Virus record (IMG/VR): IMGVR_UViG_3300012922_000006
Coordinates: 1 to 64,000 of that record
From: a virus
Reading direction: 5' to 3' (one strand)
Length of the DNA stretch: 64,000 nucleotides
The notes below the pieces were generated by a model. That model was given only the letters and a program-made list of their open reading frames with translations, did not search any database and was not told where the DNA came from. Position numbers and translations under genes: made by a program. Position 1 is the stretch's first letter; every line of letters starts with the position of its first letter. Of the stretch, positions 1 to 8,420 are shown one piece after another.

Positions 1-539
1 GGGCTCACCGGCTGCGGGCGCACGTTCACGCCCGGGATCACGACCTCCGTGAAGCCGTTGACCGCGGCCACGCGGATGCTCGTGTCGCTCGTCGCGATGG
101 TCGCGATCGTGACCGTCTGCCCCTGCAGGTACGCCTGGTGGAGCGCGTTGCGGGCGACGCGGTTGATGCTCTGCCCTGCCTGGAGGCCGAGCTGCTTGAT
201 GTTGCGGAGCAGCAGGTTCGCGTTCGCCGTCGTCGCCGTCGGCATGTGCGTGTCGATCGAGTCCGCGAACTGCGCGAGGTACGCGGCCCACTGCTCGAAG
301 GGCACCGACTGCCCGACGGGGTCCGTGCCGACCGGGATCGGCTTCACGGCGACCTTCAGGAGCCCCGCGCGGGACATGAAGATTTCCTGGCCGCTGTTCG
401 CCGGCCACTCCTCGGGCATCGCCTCCGCCCGGAACGCGAGGTTCGGGTAGAGCCCGTCGTGGAACGCGCGCTCGAGAAGACCCTTCTGATTCAGCTCCCC
501 GAGAGTCGGGGGCACCGCCTGGACGACCTGTCCTGCCAT
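1..539 (-). CDS. major capsid protein (partial, C-terminus outside window)
   Basis: The first 179 codons of a gene that runs off the left edge. It starts at ATG 539 with AGGAGG at 549-554. The N-terminus (MAGQVVQAVPPTLGELNQ) and later segments (INRVARNALHQAYLQGQT, IATSDTSIRVAAVNGFT) read like tailed-phage coat proteins. It lies directly downstream of a scaffold-like gene and the portal block, the usual place for the capsid gene. The family call rests on context and pattern, not on a database hit. Another abundant virion protein is the alternative. Confidence 0.65.
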   Translation of the reverse strand, partial: MAGQVVQAVPPTLGELNQKGLLERAFHDGLYPNLAFRAEAMPEEWPANSGQEIFMSRAGLLKVAVKPIPVGTDPVGQSVPFEQWAAYLAQFADSIDTHMPTATTANANLLLRNIKQLGLQAGQSINRVARNALHQAYLQGQTVTIATIATSDTSIRVAAVNGFTEVVIPGVNVRPQPVS

Positions 540-727
540 GGTGAGTAACCTCCTGCGAGAAGACCTTCGGCCGCCTCGGCGCTGTCACGCGCCGGATCCG
601 CCTTCGGGGCCTCGCAGTCGTCTCCACCCGTGTCCACGCTCTTGCCGCGGCGTGTGCTCGCGTATTGGGGGATAGGACCGCTCCGCTTCCGACTCCCCGA
701 GGTGTACGAGTCGGGGACGGGGGTGGT

Positions 728-753
728 CAAGTCGAGGCCCGGGCCTCGACTTG
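728..753. repeat. palindromic element copy 1 (26 bp perfect)
   Basis: The 22-bp core (AGTCGAGGCCC plus inverted copy, 730-751) is extended to a 26-bp perfect palindrome by CA/TG on each side. It lies between the capsid gene and the plus-strand gene at 779, 10 nt before that gene's GGCAT box. The right flank TTGGTTCGCGG is shared with copy 12 and nearly with copy 4. Confidence 0.95.
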
Positions 754-763
754 GTTCGCGGGC

Positions 764-768
764 GGCAT
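764..768 (+). promoter_or_regulatory. GGCAT start-proximal motif (plus strand)
   Basis: GGCAT followed by a 10-nt spacer and ATG 779. This is the only clear plus-strand example of the motif, and it supports the orientation of the gene at 779-1000. Confidence 0.6.
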
Positions 769-778
769 CGGCACCCCC

Positions 779-1000
779 ATGAAGAGGCTCGCGCGCTCCT
801 GCATCCTGTCGGCGAGGTACCACGTCGAGGCCGCGTCCCGGGACCTCCAGGAGGTCGTCCTCAAGGGGCTCGCGACCGACGAGCAGCTCGCGCACGCGGT
901 GCGGGCTCTCCGCCACATCGTCTCCTCCAGGTCGTCCGACGCGAGGAGCCGCGGCCTCGCGGTCGCGGCCCTCAAGAAGATCGGCGTCAGTCCCAGTTGA
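779..1000 (+). CDS. small hypothetical protein on the opposite strand
   Basis: A 73-residue protein, one of only three plus-strand genes here. Evidence for reality: nearly every third codon position is G or C, the GGCAT motif lies 10 nt upstream of the ATG, and the palindrome copy 1 precedes it. The protein is helical and basic (MKRLARSCILSARYHVEAAS at the start, AVAALKKIG near the end), with no recognised domain. It converges with the scaffold gene and overlaps its 3' end by 14 nt. The 541-727 stretch upstream holds only the capsid gene's RBS and a weak hairpin (CCGACTC/GAGTCGG). Confidence 0.6.
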   Translation: MKRLARSCILSARYHVEAASRDLQEVVLKGLATDEQLAHAVRALRHIVSSRSSDARSRGLAVAALKKIGVSPS

Positions 1001-1865
1001 TGCCCATTTTCTGCGCCGCCGCGCGCGCCTGCTGCGAGTTCATCGCGTTCTGCGCCGACGGCGCGAAGCTCTGCTCCGCGTGCGCCCCGTTCGGCGGCGC
1101 GGGTCGCTCGTCGACGTTCGCCCCGTTCGTGATCGGCTGGCGCACCGGTGGCGGCGCCCCGCCCGCGCGGAGGCTCGCCTCGTAGCCAGTGGTCAGCTCC
1201 GGGTTCTCGCCCGCGAACTTCCCGAACCACTGCTCGATCACGCCGCCGATCTTCCCCTCGGTCTCGAGCTGCTCGAGCTGCTTGCGCGAGTACGTCGACG
1301 TCAGGTGCACGCCGAGCTGCCGGTAGACGTCCCCGCCGAGGAACTTCGGCTTGAGGAACTTCTCGCCGATCCCGCGCACCACCTGGTCGCTCGTCCTGAT
1401 CGCCTGGCTGCGGACCTCGTTCTGGTACTGCGTCTTGAACCGCTCGGCGCGCTGGCGCTCCTTGGCAACCTGCTCCTGCAGGCGCTGCTCGCTCGTCAGC
1501 GTGGCGACGCGCTGCTCCTCCTTCGTCCGCTCGTACTCCTCCGCCGCCTTGAGCTTCGCCTTCACCACCTCGGGGTCGTCGGTGCCGAAGGTGTCCTTCA
1601 GGTACTTCTTCGCGTGGCGGTCGTTGCGGGACCGGAGCGCCGCCCTCGTCATCTCGAATCGCTCGGTGCCCTCGGGGATCTCGTCGTCCTCTCCGACCTT
1701 AGGGATCGGCGGCGCACCCGCGGGCGGGGCTCCCGCTGCGGGAGGGGGGGCGCCCTGCGGCGGGGGTGCCGGGGGAGACGCGCCCGCGGGCGGGGCTCCC
1801 GCTGCGGGCGGGGGGTTCGCGGGCGGCTGCGTGCCCGGTGCGCTGGTGATCGGTTCGTCTGCCAT
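987..1865 (-). CDS. scaffolding-like head protein
   Basis: 292 residues from ATG 1865 with AGGAGGCG 7 nt upstream. The first ~85 residues are low-complexity Ala/Pro/Gly (repeated GAPPAG units). Residues ~120-190 are a charged coiled coil rich in K, E, R and Q, and a second Pro-rich stretch precedes the C-terminus (AQKMGINWD). This composition and its place between portal and capsid genes match phage scaffolding proteins, which line the procapsid and are lost on maturation. Function is inferred from composition and position. Confidence 0.7.
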   Translation of the reverse strand: MADEPITSAPGTQPPANPPPAAGAPPAGASPPAPPPQGAPPPAAGAPPAGAPPIPKVGEDDEIPEGTERFEMTRAALRSRNDRHAKKYLKDTFGTDDPEVVKAKLKAAEEYERTKEEQRVATLTSEQRLQEQVAKERQRAERFKTQYQNEVRSQAIRTSDQVVRGIGEKFLKPKFLGGDVYRQLGVHLTSTYSRKQLEQLETEGKIGGVIEQWFGKFAGENPELTTGYEASLRAGGAPPPVRQPITNGANVDERPAPPNGAHAEQSFAPSAQNAMNSQQARAAAQKMGINWD

Positions 1866-1951
1866 GAGTGTTCGCCTCCTGTCGGCAGAAAAGAATGAGG
1901 GGTGGAGGCACCCGCCGTCCACCCCTCACCCCGACCCGGACGCGCAGGGGC

Positions 1952-2653
1952 TTACTGCTGGACCGACGCGGCCTCGATGAGCGCGTCGACGTCGACCGCG
2001 CTCGCCACGAGGAGCTTCACGCGCGCGCTCGTCACCGCGTCGTCCGCGTTGTCGAAGACCACCGTGAGGCGGTCGAGGCTCAGGCACGCGGTGAGGGTCA
2101 CCGCGTTCGTGGCCGAGTTCGTCGTCACCGCGAACTTGCCGGTGTGCGTGCCCACGAGCGACTCGGCCTCGAGCAGGCGGACCGCGGGCCCGAGCTGCGT
2201 CGGGATCGTGAGCACGCCGGTCACGACGAGGAGGACCTGCTCCACGACGTCGCCCTTGTCGGGCTGGTAGACGACGTCGACCTTCGTCCACGCGTCCGTC
2301 GAGTTGAACAGGACGTCCCCGTTCGGGCTGACCTTGCAGTGGCCCGCCGCGGGCGCGGTGGACGCGTCCACGTCGATCGTCAGCAGGCCCTTCGTTCCGG
2401 TGCCGGCGAACGCGTACGCCTTCGTGATCACCAGCGCCTTGCCGTCCTCGGGGAGCGCGAGCGAGTTCGCGCCGGTCTGCACGACGTAGGGGTTCGCGGT
2501 GCCCGCGGCGAGCGGGACGCGCGCGCGGAGGAACGTGGGCATCGACCGGACGAAGTCGCCGAACGCGATCGTGCGGAGGATGCTGCCGATGGACCCGGGC
2601 TGGCCGCGGTTCATGGCCGCCTTGAGGGAGTTCGCGAGGGACGAGAGGGACAT
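1952..2653 (-). CDS. putative virion protein
   Basis: 233 residues, ATG 2653, GAGGAG 7 nt upstream. The N-terminus is helical (MSLSSLANSLKAAMNRG), then the protein is beta-rich with alternating hydrophobics and frequent Val/Thr (ALVITKAYAFAG, VEQVLLVVTGVLTIPTQ), typical of phage head decoration or connector proteins. It sits between the scaffold-like gene and other small structural genes. The specific role is not recognised. Confidence 0.6.
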   Translation of the reverse strand: MSLSSLANSLKAAMNRGQPGSIGSILRTIAFGDFVRSMPTFLRARVPLAAGTANPYVVQTGANSLALPEDGKALVITKAYAFAGTGTKGLLTIDVDASTAPAAGHCKVSPNGDVLFNSTDAWTKVDVVYQPDKGDVVEQVLLVVTGVLTIPTQLGPAVRLLEAESLVGTHTGKFAVTTNSATNAVTLTACLSLDRLTVVFDNADDAVTSARVKLLVASAVDVDALIEAASVQQ

Positions 2654-2742
2654 GGTTGGCTCCTCGGGGATCAGCGACGGTCGCCAGTTTCCCCTGACCG
2701 CGTGAGCCTACGTGCCCCCGGCAGCGCGCGCAAAACGAACGA

Positions 2743-2772
2743 GGTCCCCGCCGCTGTCACCCGGTGGGGACC
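2743..2772 (-). terminator. possible hairpin terminator
   Basis: Perfect 7-bp inverted repeat GGTCCCC (2743-2749) / GGGGACC (2766-2772) with a 16-nt loop, in the 165-nt gap between two virion genes. There is no T-tract, so it may instead be a processing or attenuation hairpin. Confidence 0.35.
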
Positions 2773-2818
2773 CCCGCTTCGCGTATGACCGGTCAGCGTG
2801 TCGCGACTATGCCGCCGC

Positions 2819-3232
2819 TCACGCGTTGCCGAAGGCCGCGAACTCGAGCTGCCCGGCGCCCTGCACCTCGACGAGCGTGATCGGCTGCGCCGCGTCGCAC
2901 TCGTAGACCAGGAGCCCCGCGACGTGCTCGGTCGTGACGAACGAGCCTCCCGCCGGGTTCACGCGCGTGATGCGCACGTCCATGCCGATCGTCGTCCGCA
3001 TGTAGAGCAGGAACGCGCTCGACACCGACGACGACGAGCCGATCCCCCCGAGCGCGGTGAAGCTGCTCGGGGAGTTCACGTTCACCTGCTGCGTGCCCGT
3101 CCTCACCGCGTACTGCCGCGGGTCCTGCACCAGCCCGAACGGAGTCGTGTCCGTGCCGCTCGGGAACTGGTTGTCGCTCGAGGCGCTCGGACCCGCGACG
3201 AGCTGCCCGGTGAGGGAGACCTGGAGGCTCAT
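2819..3232 (-). CDS. putative virion protein
   Basis: 137 residues. Ser/Thr/Gly-rich and beta-type (MSLQVSLTGQLVAG, GTQQVNVNSPSSFTALGG), ending in FAAFGNA. It starts 3 nt after the stop of the 3236-3574 gene and belongs to the same head-gene run. It resembles small capsid accessory proteins in composition, but no family is recognised. Confidence 0.6.
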   Translation of the reverse strand: MSLQVSLTGQLVAGPSASSDNQFPSGTDTTPFGLVQDPRQYAVRTGTQQVNVNSPSSFTALGGIGSSSSVSSAFLLYMRTTIGMDVRITRVNPAGGSFVTTEHVAGLLVYECDAAQPITLVEVQGAGQLEFAAFGNA

Positions 3233-3235
3233 CGA

Positions 3236-3574
3236 CTATCGGAGGTTCTTGAAGGGCGACGCCGTGGAGCCGAGCGCGTCGACCCCGCCGAGCTTTCCAC
3301 CGGTGACCGCGCCGACGCTCGCCTGGAGCTGCTTGCCGCCGTCGCCCTTCGGGACCTCCTCCGCGGGCGGCGCGGGCATCGCCTCCGCCTGGCTCTGGTC
3401 GCGCGACTCCTTGGTGAAGTCGCGACCGCCCGTGGCGGGCTGCGACCCGTTCGGGTTCGTCGTGAAGTCGTGCCCACCCGTCGCCTGCTGCGAGGAGCTG
3501 CCGCCCGCGGGCTTGCCGTCGCTCGTCGCGAAGGGGGGCGCCGCCGTGTCCGAGACCTTGCCGTCCTGTCCCAT
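3236..3574 (-). CDS. small disordered structural-region protein
   Basis: 112 residues from ATG 3574, with AAGGAGAG upstream. It is mostly disordered, with a repeated segment: ATGGHDFTTNPNGSQP is followed by PATGGRDFTKESRDQ. The tail is Gly/Lys-rich. Head-cluster location suggests a minor virion or assembly protein. Function unknown. Confidence 0.55.
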   Translation of the reverse strand: MGQDGKVSDTAAPPFATSDGKPAGGSSSQQATGGHDFTTNPNGSQPATGGRDFTKESRDQSQAEAMPAPPAEEVPKGDGGKQLQASVGAVTGGKLGGVDALGSTASPFKNLR

Positions 3575-3585
3575 GGTGTCTCTCC

Positions 3586-3783
3586 TTACTTCCGAATGCG
3601 GAAGGGCTTGTTGTCGTCCGGCCCACCGGCTGCGGGCCAGGGGATCGTCGGCGAGTGCATCGTGCCCGCGTCGTACTCGCTCGGCTGCGGGAGCGGGTTC
3701 GGGGGCCACGGGTTCACCTTCGGGGTCGACTTCTCCCCGTCGGACCCCTGACCGCCGGACCCCACCTTGAACGGCTTCGCCAT
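3586..3783 (-). CDS. small Pro-rich protein
   Basis: 65 residues (MAKPFKVGSGGQGSDGEKST, then a PWPPNPLPQPSEYD Pro-rich centre). Start ATG 3783 has GGTAT, a one-base variant of the phage GGCAT motif, 10 nt upstream. Palindrome copy 2 lies 31 nt before the start. No domain is recognised. Confidence 0.55.
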   Translation of the reverse strand: MAKPFKVGSGGQGSDGEKSTPKVNPWPPNPLPQPSEYDAGTMHSPTIPWPAAGGPDDNKPFRIRK

Positions 3784-3793
3784 GCCCTGAGGG

Positions 3794-3798
3794 ATACC
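3794..3798 (-). promoter_or_regulatory. GGTAT variant of the start motif
   Basis: GGTAT (plus strand ATACC) 10 nt before ATG 3783. It has the same spacing as the GGCAT copies. Confidence 0.4.
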
Positions 3799-3813
3799 GG
3801 GCCCCCAGGACCG

Positions 3814-3835
3814 AGTCGAGGCCCGGGCCTCGACT
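3814..3835. repeat. palindromic element copy 2
   Basis: Perfect 22-bp palindrome. It abuts the stop codon of the 3836-4021 gene and precedes the 3783 start by 31 nt. Confidence 0.95.
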
Positions 3836-4021
3836 TCAGGTCGCGGGTCGGATCAGGCGCAGGTACTCGGCCGGGTCGTCCTGAAGCATGACCAGCGTAC
3901 GCGCGACGTCGTTGGGCACCTCGCCGTCCTCCCGCTGGATCTCGAGGAAGAGGTCCGCGGCAGCCCTCGCGTCGGCACGCGGGAGCGCGAGTACCTGGGC
4001 CCAGCGGTCCTTCTTCGCCAT
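3836..4021 (-). CDS. small hypothetical protein
   Basis: 61 residues (MAKKDRWAQVLALPRADARA), helical, with an acidic middle (LEIQREDGEVPNDV). ATG 4021 is chosen because GGCAT lies 10 nt upstream and the longer in-frame start would place that motif inside the gene. The stop codon directly touches palindrome copy 2. Function unknown. Confidence 0.55.
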   Translation of the reverse strand: MAKKDRWAQVLALPRADARAAADLFLEIQREDGEVPNDVARTLVMLQDDPAEYLRLIRPAT

Positions 4022-4031
4022 GCCGCGCGGG

Positions 4032-4036
4032 ATGCC
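4032..4036 (-). promoter_or_regulatory. GGCAT start-proximal motif
   Basis: GGCAT, 10-nt spacer, ATG 4021. It lies inside the 3' end of the minor head protein gene. Confidence 0.55.
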
Positions 4037-4038
4037 GC

Positions 4039-5955
4039 TCACGTGCCCCACTCGTAGTTCAGGCCGTCGCGCAGCTTCTGCTGCTGCTCCTCGGTGAGGC
4101 CGAGAGCCTTCGCCTTGCAGAACGCGTCCGCCTGGTGATTCGGGTGGCTAAACTCCGCGTCCTTCGCCGTCCGGATCTCGACGAACGCGTCCTCGATCCG
4201 ACGGTCCATGTCCTTCACCTGCCCCATGACGCGCGCGACGCGCGCCTGGATCTTCATGATGAAGTCGTCGTACGCGCCGCTCCAGTACTTCGGTGCAGAC
4301 CGCTGCGACCACGAGTTCTCCCCGTGCCACTCGAACTTCGGCATCGCGAGGTCGGGATGATCTTCCGGGTCGAGACTGAGCAGCTCACGCGTCGCCCTGC
4401 GCGCCAGGATCTCCGTCCCGGCCTCCTCGAGCACGACGCCGATCCCCCGGTACGCCTCCTTCCGGATCGGCGACGCCCCGTGGACCTCCTCGTGGACCAG
4501 GACGTTGAGCGCGCGCTGCTGCCCAGGCATCGGGGCCTCCCCATCGCGCGCGTACGCGAGCCCGCGCACCGCGTCCCGCATCGTCGTCCGGTTGACCGAG
4601 ATCCCGCCGTTCCAGTGATGGTTGGCGAGCGCCTTCGGGTCATCGTCCATGAGGCGTATGTTGTCCGCGTTGGGTCGGTTCCCCTCAACGTCGAAGCTGC
4701 GGAGTCCCATCGCGCCGACGACGCGCTCGCGCAGCAGGGACCGAGTCTTCTGCGACGCGTCGATCTGGTCGAGCATGTGACTCTTTTCGTCGAGCACACC
4801 CGTCAGCGCGTCGTGCATGTCGCCCGCCCATTCCTCAGTCGTGCGCAGCTTCTCCTCCGGCTCCGCAGACGCGCTGTCCGGCTTCTTCTCTTCCTCCTCG
4901 GGGGCCTCCTCCTTGCCGACGAGCGAGAGGTCCACCGTCGACATGAGCGGGCGCGGGGGAGGCGGTCCCTTGCGACCCTCGACCTTCCAGCGCGCGAGGA
5001 CCTCCTCCCACGGGTGCGGCCTCAGGTACTCGGGGATCGGCCAAGACATGCGGTGCGGCGTCGTCACGGCACGGTCGTTCGGGCGGTCCGGCGGGTGCTC
5101 GCACGGCCCGAACCACGTCTCGAAGTCCTCGTCGACGCGCCTCACCTGCCCGTGCACCGCGATCGAGTCCGCGCCCGTACGGTCGTCGAACACGCAGCTG
5201 AGGATCTTCAGCATGTCTCCGAGCTGCTCGTCCGCGCTCTTCAGCGCCTTGAGCCCCGCGGCGTTCGCGGCGTGGTGCAGCTCCGTCCGCACGATGCGCT
5301 CGGCCCAGTGCGCCGGCGCGCCGCGCAGGAACGGGGAGTCGTTCCTCAGGTCCTCCGCCATCTCCGCGCGCGACTTCCGCGCGACGACGCCCGCCTGCAG
5401 CGTCCTCTCGAAGTGCCCGATGGCCTGCACGCCGTAGCGCCCGAGCACGCCCGCCTTCGCCTTGTGAGGCGCGTCGTCGACGCCGAACTCCTCGCCGCTC
5501 GAGGCGACGCGCCGGAGGATCGACGAGCGTGCGCCCTGCATCGCGGCCTCCATCATCGCCGACTCCCTGAGCGCGAGCGGCTGCGTCCCCACGCCGCGGA
5601 ACTCCTCGTCGGCCGCGCGCATGTACTCGGCCGTGTGGCTCGCGAACTGGTCGGCCGCACGCACGCCCGCGTCGAGCACGACCCGGCTCACGCCCGGCAC
5701 GAGCTGCCGCAGCACCAGCTCGACCTGCTTCAGCGTCGCGCGCGACTGCACCGCGCTGAATGTCTGGTCTCCCATCCCGCGCGCGGTCAGGTCGCGGAGC
5801 CGCGCCTCCAGCTCCCGCTGCGCGCGCTCGAGGACGAGCTTCAGCGCGCGCAGCCCCGCTGCCTGCTGGACCTCCACGGCGTTGCGGCGGTTCGCGTCGA
5901 GCACCACCTTCGCGCCCTGGAGCTTGCGCTCGCGCGCGCGGACCGCCCTCGCCAC
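4039..5955 (-). CDS. minor head protein with C-terminal zincin-like domain
   Basis: 638 residues from GTG 5955, with GGGAGG 8 nt upstream. The N-terminal half (to ~290) has the helical plus LHHAANAAGLKAL / RIVRTELHH pattern of SPP1 gp7-type head morphogenesis proteins. It follows the portal gene, as that family normally does. After an acidic Glu/Pro linker (~340-370) comes a second domain with LVHEEVHGAS at about 485-495, a HExxH zinc site, and EEAGTEILARR about 20 residues later, which could supply the third ligand. Toxin- or enzyme-like C-terminal fusions are known for gp7 relatives. Metallopeptidase activity here is inference. Confidence 0.7.
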   Translation of the reverse strand: MARAVRARERKLQGAKVVLDANRRNAVEVQQAAGLRALKLVLERAQRELEARLRDLTARGMGDQTFSAVQSRATLKQVELVLRQLVPGVSRVVLDAGVRAADQFASHTAEYMRAADEEFRGVGTQPLALRESAMMEAAMQGARSSILRRVASSGEEFGVDDAPHKAKAGVLGRYGVQAIGHFERTLQAGVVARKSRAEMAEDLRNDSPFLRGAPAHWAERIVRTELHHAANAAGLKALKSADEQLGDMLKILSCVFDDRTGADSIAVHGQVRRVDEDFETWFGPCEHPPDRPNDRAVTTPHRMSWPIPEYLRPHPWEEVLARWKVEGRKGPPPPRPLMSTVDLSLVGKEEAPEEEEKKPDSASAEPEEKLRTTEEWAGDMHDALTGVLDEKSHMLDQIDASQKTRSLLRERVVGAMGLRSFDVEGNRPNADNIRLMDDDPKALANHHWNGGISVNRTTMRDAVRGLAYARDGEAPMPGQQRALNVLVHEEVHGASPIRKEAYRGIGVVLEEAGTEILARRATRELLSLDPEDHPDLAMPKFEWHGENSWSQRSAPKYWSGAYDDFIMKIQARVARVMGQVKDMDRRIEDAFVEIRTAKDAEFSHPNHQADAFCKAKALGLTEEQQQKLRDGLNYEWGT

Positions 5956-5958
5956 CCG

Positions 5959-6210
5959 CTACCTCCCGAGGAGGCGGAGCTTCAGGTTCTCGATCCCCAG
6001 CACGAGGTGCGCGATCTGCCCGTTCGGCCCGACCACCTCGTGCGTGTGGACGCGGAGGTCGGTGCACTGGGCCGCGATGCAGACCGCGACCACCTCGCCG
6101 CGCTCCGCCTGCGCGAGCACCTCGCGCAGCGCCCCGATGACGTCCTCGTCCGGCTTGTGGATGCTGGGCACCTCCCGCACCGCCGGCGCACGCGCGCGCT
6201 TCCCCCGCAT
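5959..6210 (-). CDS. small head-region protein
   Basis: 83 residues (MRGKRARAPAVREVPSIHKP, then IGALREVLAQAERGEVVAV). The ALREVLAxAERGE helix followed by a VAVCIAA strand is a pattern seen in small phage proteins of unknown function. ATG 6210 overlaps the portal stop; an upstream in-frame ATG at 6219 is possible. It lies between portal and minor head genes. Confidence 0.55.
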   Translation of the reverse strand: MRGKRARAPAVREVPSIHKPDEDVIGALREVLAQAERGEVVAVCIAAQCTDLRVHTHEVVGPNGQIAHLVLGIENLKLRLLGR

Positions 6211-6215
6211 GGTCC

Positions 6216-8420
6216 TCAACCTCCGGGCAGCTTATTGCCGCCTGGCTTCGGCGGGATCCCTCCCGGGCCGCCCAGCGGGTGCGGCATGGGGGGACGCGGC
6301 GGCGGGAGCTTGGGCGGCCCCGCTGGGGGAGCGCCGACGGGGGGTGCCCCCGGTGCGGGCGGAGCGCCCCCGGGCGGCGGTGAGGGCTTCGGCGGGCCGG
6401 CGGGAGGCGCTCCCTTTGGCGGTCCTCCGAAGCCGAGGGGACCCGCACCCGGCGGAGGCGCGGGAGGCACCGCGGGAGCCGCGCCGACCTTCCCGAGCGC
6501 GGTGTTCGCGGCGACCGCGATCGGCGTCGCGTACTGCGCCTTGTAGGCCGCGAGCGTGAGGTTCCCGTCCGGCCCCTGGAGCTTCCCGAGCCCCATGCTC
6601 TCGCGCGCCTCGTTGACCGTGACGATCGTGCTCGCGTCCGCGGGCGTGACCGTGACCTGCCCGCCGGCGTCGTCCGGGGGAGCACCCGCGTCCGGGGCGG
6701 GCGGCAGCTGCGGCGCCTTCTGCTGGCGCACCATCTTCGCCCCAGTGGGCATCTCCATCGTGTGCTTGAGGTCCCCGCCCGTCGCGGCGGTCTGGTTGAA
6801 CATCTTCTCTTGCTGGTCCTGCGCCGCGGCCTGGTGCTTCGTGAGCTGCCGCCACTCCGCGCCGCCGTCGCGCCCGAACGTCGCGCTCGCGATCTCCGTC
6901 GCCGTCTGCGGGCTCATGAACGCCTGGCCGCCCACCGCCGTCGACAGCGTCGTCACCGTCGCCTGCTGGTCCGTCGGCGTCGGCAGGAAGTACTCGCCCC
7001 ACTCCGTCTCGACGTGCTCCGACTCGCCGGGCTCCAGCTCGTCGACCTCGACCTCCCCCGTGTCCGGGTCCTCCACCACCTTCGGCGGGAGGTCGACAAC
7101 GAGCTTCACCTCGCGCGAGTTCCCGAGCGCGTCGAAGACGACGATCGTGCTGCGCGACGCCTGTCGCGCGACCACGAGCATCGGCTCGAGGAACCGGCGG
7201 ATGCCTGGGCCGTACTGCCCGCGCAGCACGTCGCTCTGCCCGAGCATCTGCGCGAAGACCATCTTCAGCGCGACGCTGCTCGTGCCCGCGGCGGCGATCT
7301 TGTCCGGGTCCGGGAACACGCACGACGCGACCTCCAGCGTGTTCGAGCGCTTCATGTTGAAGAGCTTCACGCCCGCCTCGATCGAGGTACCCGCCAGCTC
7401 CATGTAGTCCGCGTCGCCGTCCTCGCCGACGACGAGCGCCTTCTCACTGCCCTTCTCGACGCCCGTCATGTTGACGAGGTCGGGGTCCATCTTGAGGACC
7501 AGCGTGGGGTCGAGGTTCAGGATCCCGCCGCGCGCGAGCACGCTCGAGAGGATGTCGAGCGTGTCGAAGTTCTCGTAGAGGCCCTCGTAGTCGGGGTCAC
7601 CGTCCTCACCCTCCGTCGGCGTGTTCGGGACCCAGACGAAGTGGCAGATCCCGTCCTTGTGCTCGCAGCTCTTCGCGAGGTCGGGCACGAAGAGCGGGTC
7701 CTTCCCCGCCTCCACCTTCGCCGGGAAGAAGACGACCTCCCAGTCCAGCGACCAGTCGCGCCGGAACCAGTAGTCGACGTAGCGGACCCGCTTGACCTCC
7801 GCGTCGTACTCGAGGCGCTGGAACTTGTAGGCCTCCGTCACGTGCCGCGGCACGTACTGGTCGCGGTCATCCCACGAATGCACGCGGATGTTCTTCGCGT
7901 TGTGCACCTGCACGCGCGGGCGGCCCTTCCTAAAGTTCCAACTCGCGCACGCGGTCCCCGTCGCGCCCCCGAGGTTGCGCATGTGGACCATCTTCGACGG
8001 CAGGTCGCACGCCTTGCTGAGCGCCTTGACGTAGTCCTCCGCCTTGTCGTCCCCCGGCGTGAGCAGCTCCGGGAACCGCTTGTCGCCGAGCAGCATCGCC
8101 GTGAACGCCTTCACGATCGCGCGCGACAGGCGGTACGGCGACGACGGCCTGCGCTGGCGGAGCGGCACGTAGCCGCCCTGCCCCGACCCGAGCAGGGGCT
8201 GCGTCGCGCCCGCGCTCCCCGGGCTCACGCGGTTCCCGTCGAAGTCGACCGTCTTGTGGTCGTGCTGCGTGCACTGGAAGTAGCTCTGCTTCCGGTCGAG
8301 GTCCCTGTACCGCTCCTCGCTGATGATCGACGCGACGACGCTGCGCTCGTCCGAGGAGCTGCCGTCACCGAGCCACGCCCCCGAGGGCTGCCCGACCGAC
8401 TCCATGTTCCGCATGACCAT
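6216..8420 (-). CDS. portal protein
   Basis: 734 residues. The N-terminal and central region (RRPSSPYRLSRAIVKAFTAM, later FDTLDILSSVLARGGILNLD and KMVFAQMLGQSDVLRGQYG) matches phage portal architecture. Portal proteins form the dodecameric DNA-entry ring at a capsid vertex. The last ~95 residues are a disordered Pro/Gly/Ala tail (GAPPAGPPKP-type repeats) compositionally like the scaffold protein's N-terminus. ATG 8420 overlaps the previous stop (TGATG). Order portal, minor head, scaffold, capsid supports the call. Confidence 0.85.
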   Translation of the reverse strand: MVMRNMESVGQPSGAWLGDGSSSDERSVVASIISEERYRDLDRKQSYFQCTQHDHKTVDFDGNRVSPGSAGATQPLLGSGQGGYVPLRQRRPSSPYRLSRAIVKAFTAMLLGDKRFPELLTPGDDKAEDYVKALSKACDLPSKMVHMRNLGGATGTACASWNFRKGRPRVQVHNAKNIRVHSWDDRDQYVPRHVTEAYKFQRLEYDAEVKRVRYVDYWFRRDWSLDWEVVFFPAKVEAGKDPLFVPDLAKSCEHKDGICHFVWVPNTPTEGEDGDPDYEGLYENFDTLDILSSVLARGGILNLDPTLVLKMDPDLVNMTGVEKGSEKALVVGEDGDADYMELAGTSIEAGVKLFNMKRSNTLEVASCVFPDPDKIAAAGTSSVALKMVFAQMLGQSDVLRGQYGPGIRRFLEPMLVVARQASRSTIVVFDALGNSREVKLVVDLPPKVVEDPDTGEVEVDELEPGESEHVETEWGEYFLPTPTDQQATVTTLSTAVGGQAFMSPQTATEIASATFGRDGGAEWRQLTKHQAAAQDQQEKMFNQTAATGGDLKHTMEMPTGAKMVRQQKAPQLPPAPDAGAPPDDAGGQVTVTPADASTIVTVNEARESMGLGKLQGPDGNLTLAAYKAQYATPIAVAANTALGKVGAAPAVPPAPPPGAGPLGFGGPPKGAPPAGPPKPSPPPGGAPPAPGAPPVGAPPAGPPKLPPPRPPMPHPLGGPGGIPPKPGGNKLPGG

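Noticed and set aside
1068-1898. Long plus-strand open frame antisense to the scaffold-like gene
   Set aside because: High-GC antisense shadow rich in Arg, Leu and Pro without motifs; the minus-strand frame has the coherent coiled-coil protein and RBS.
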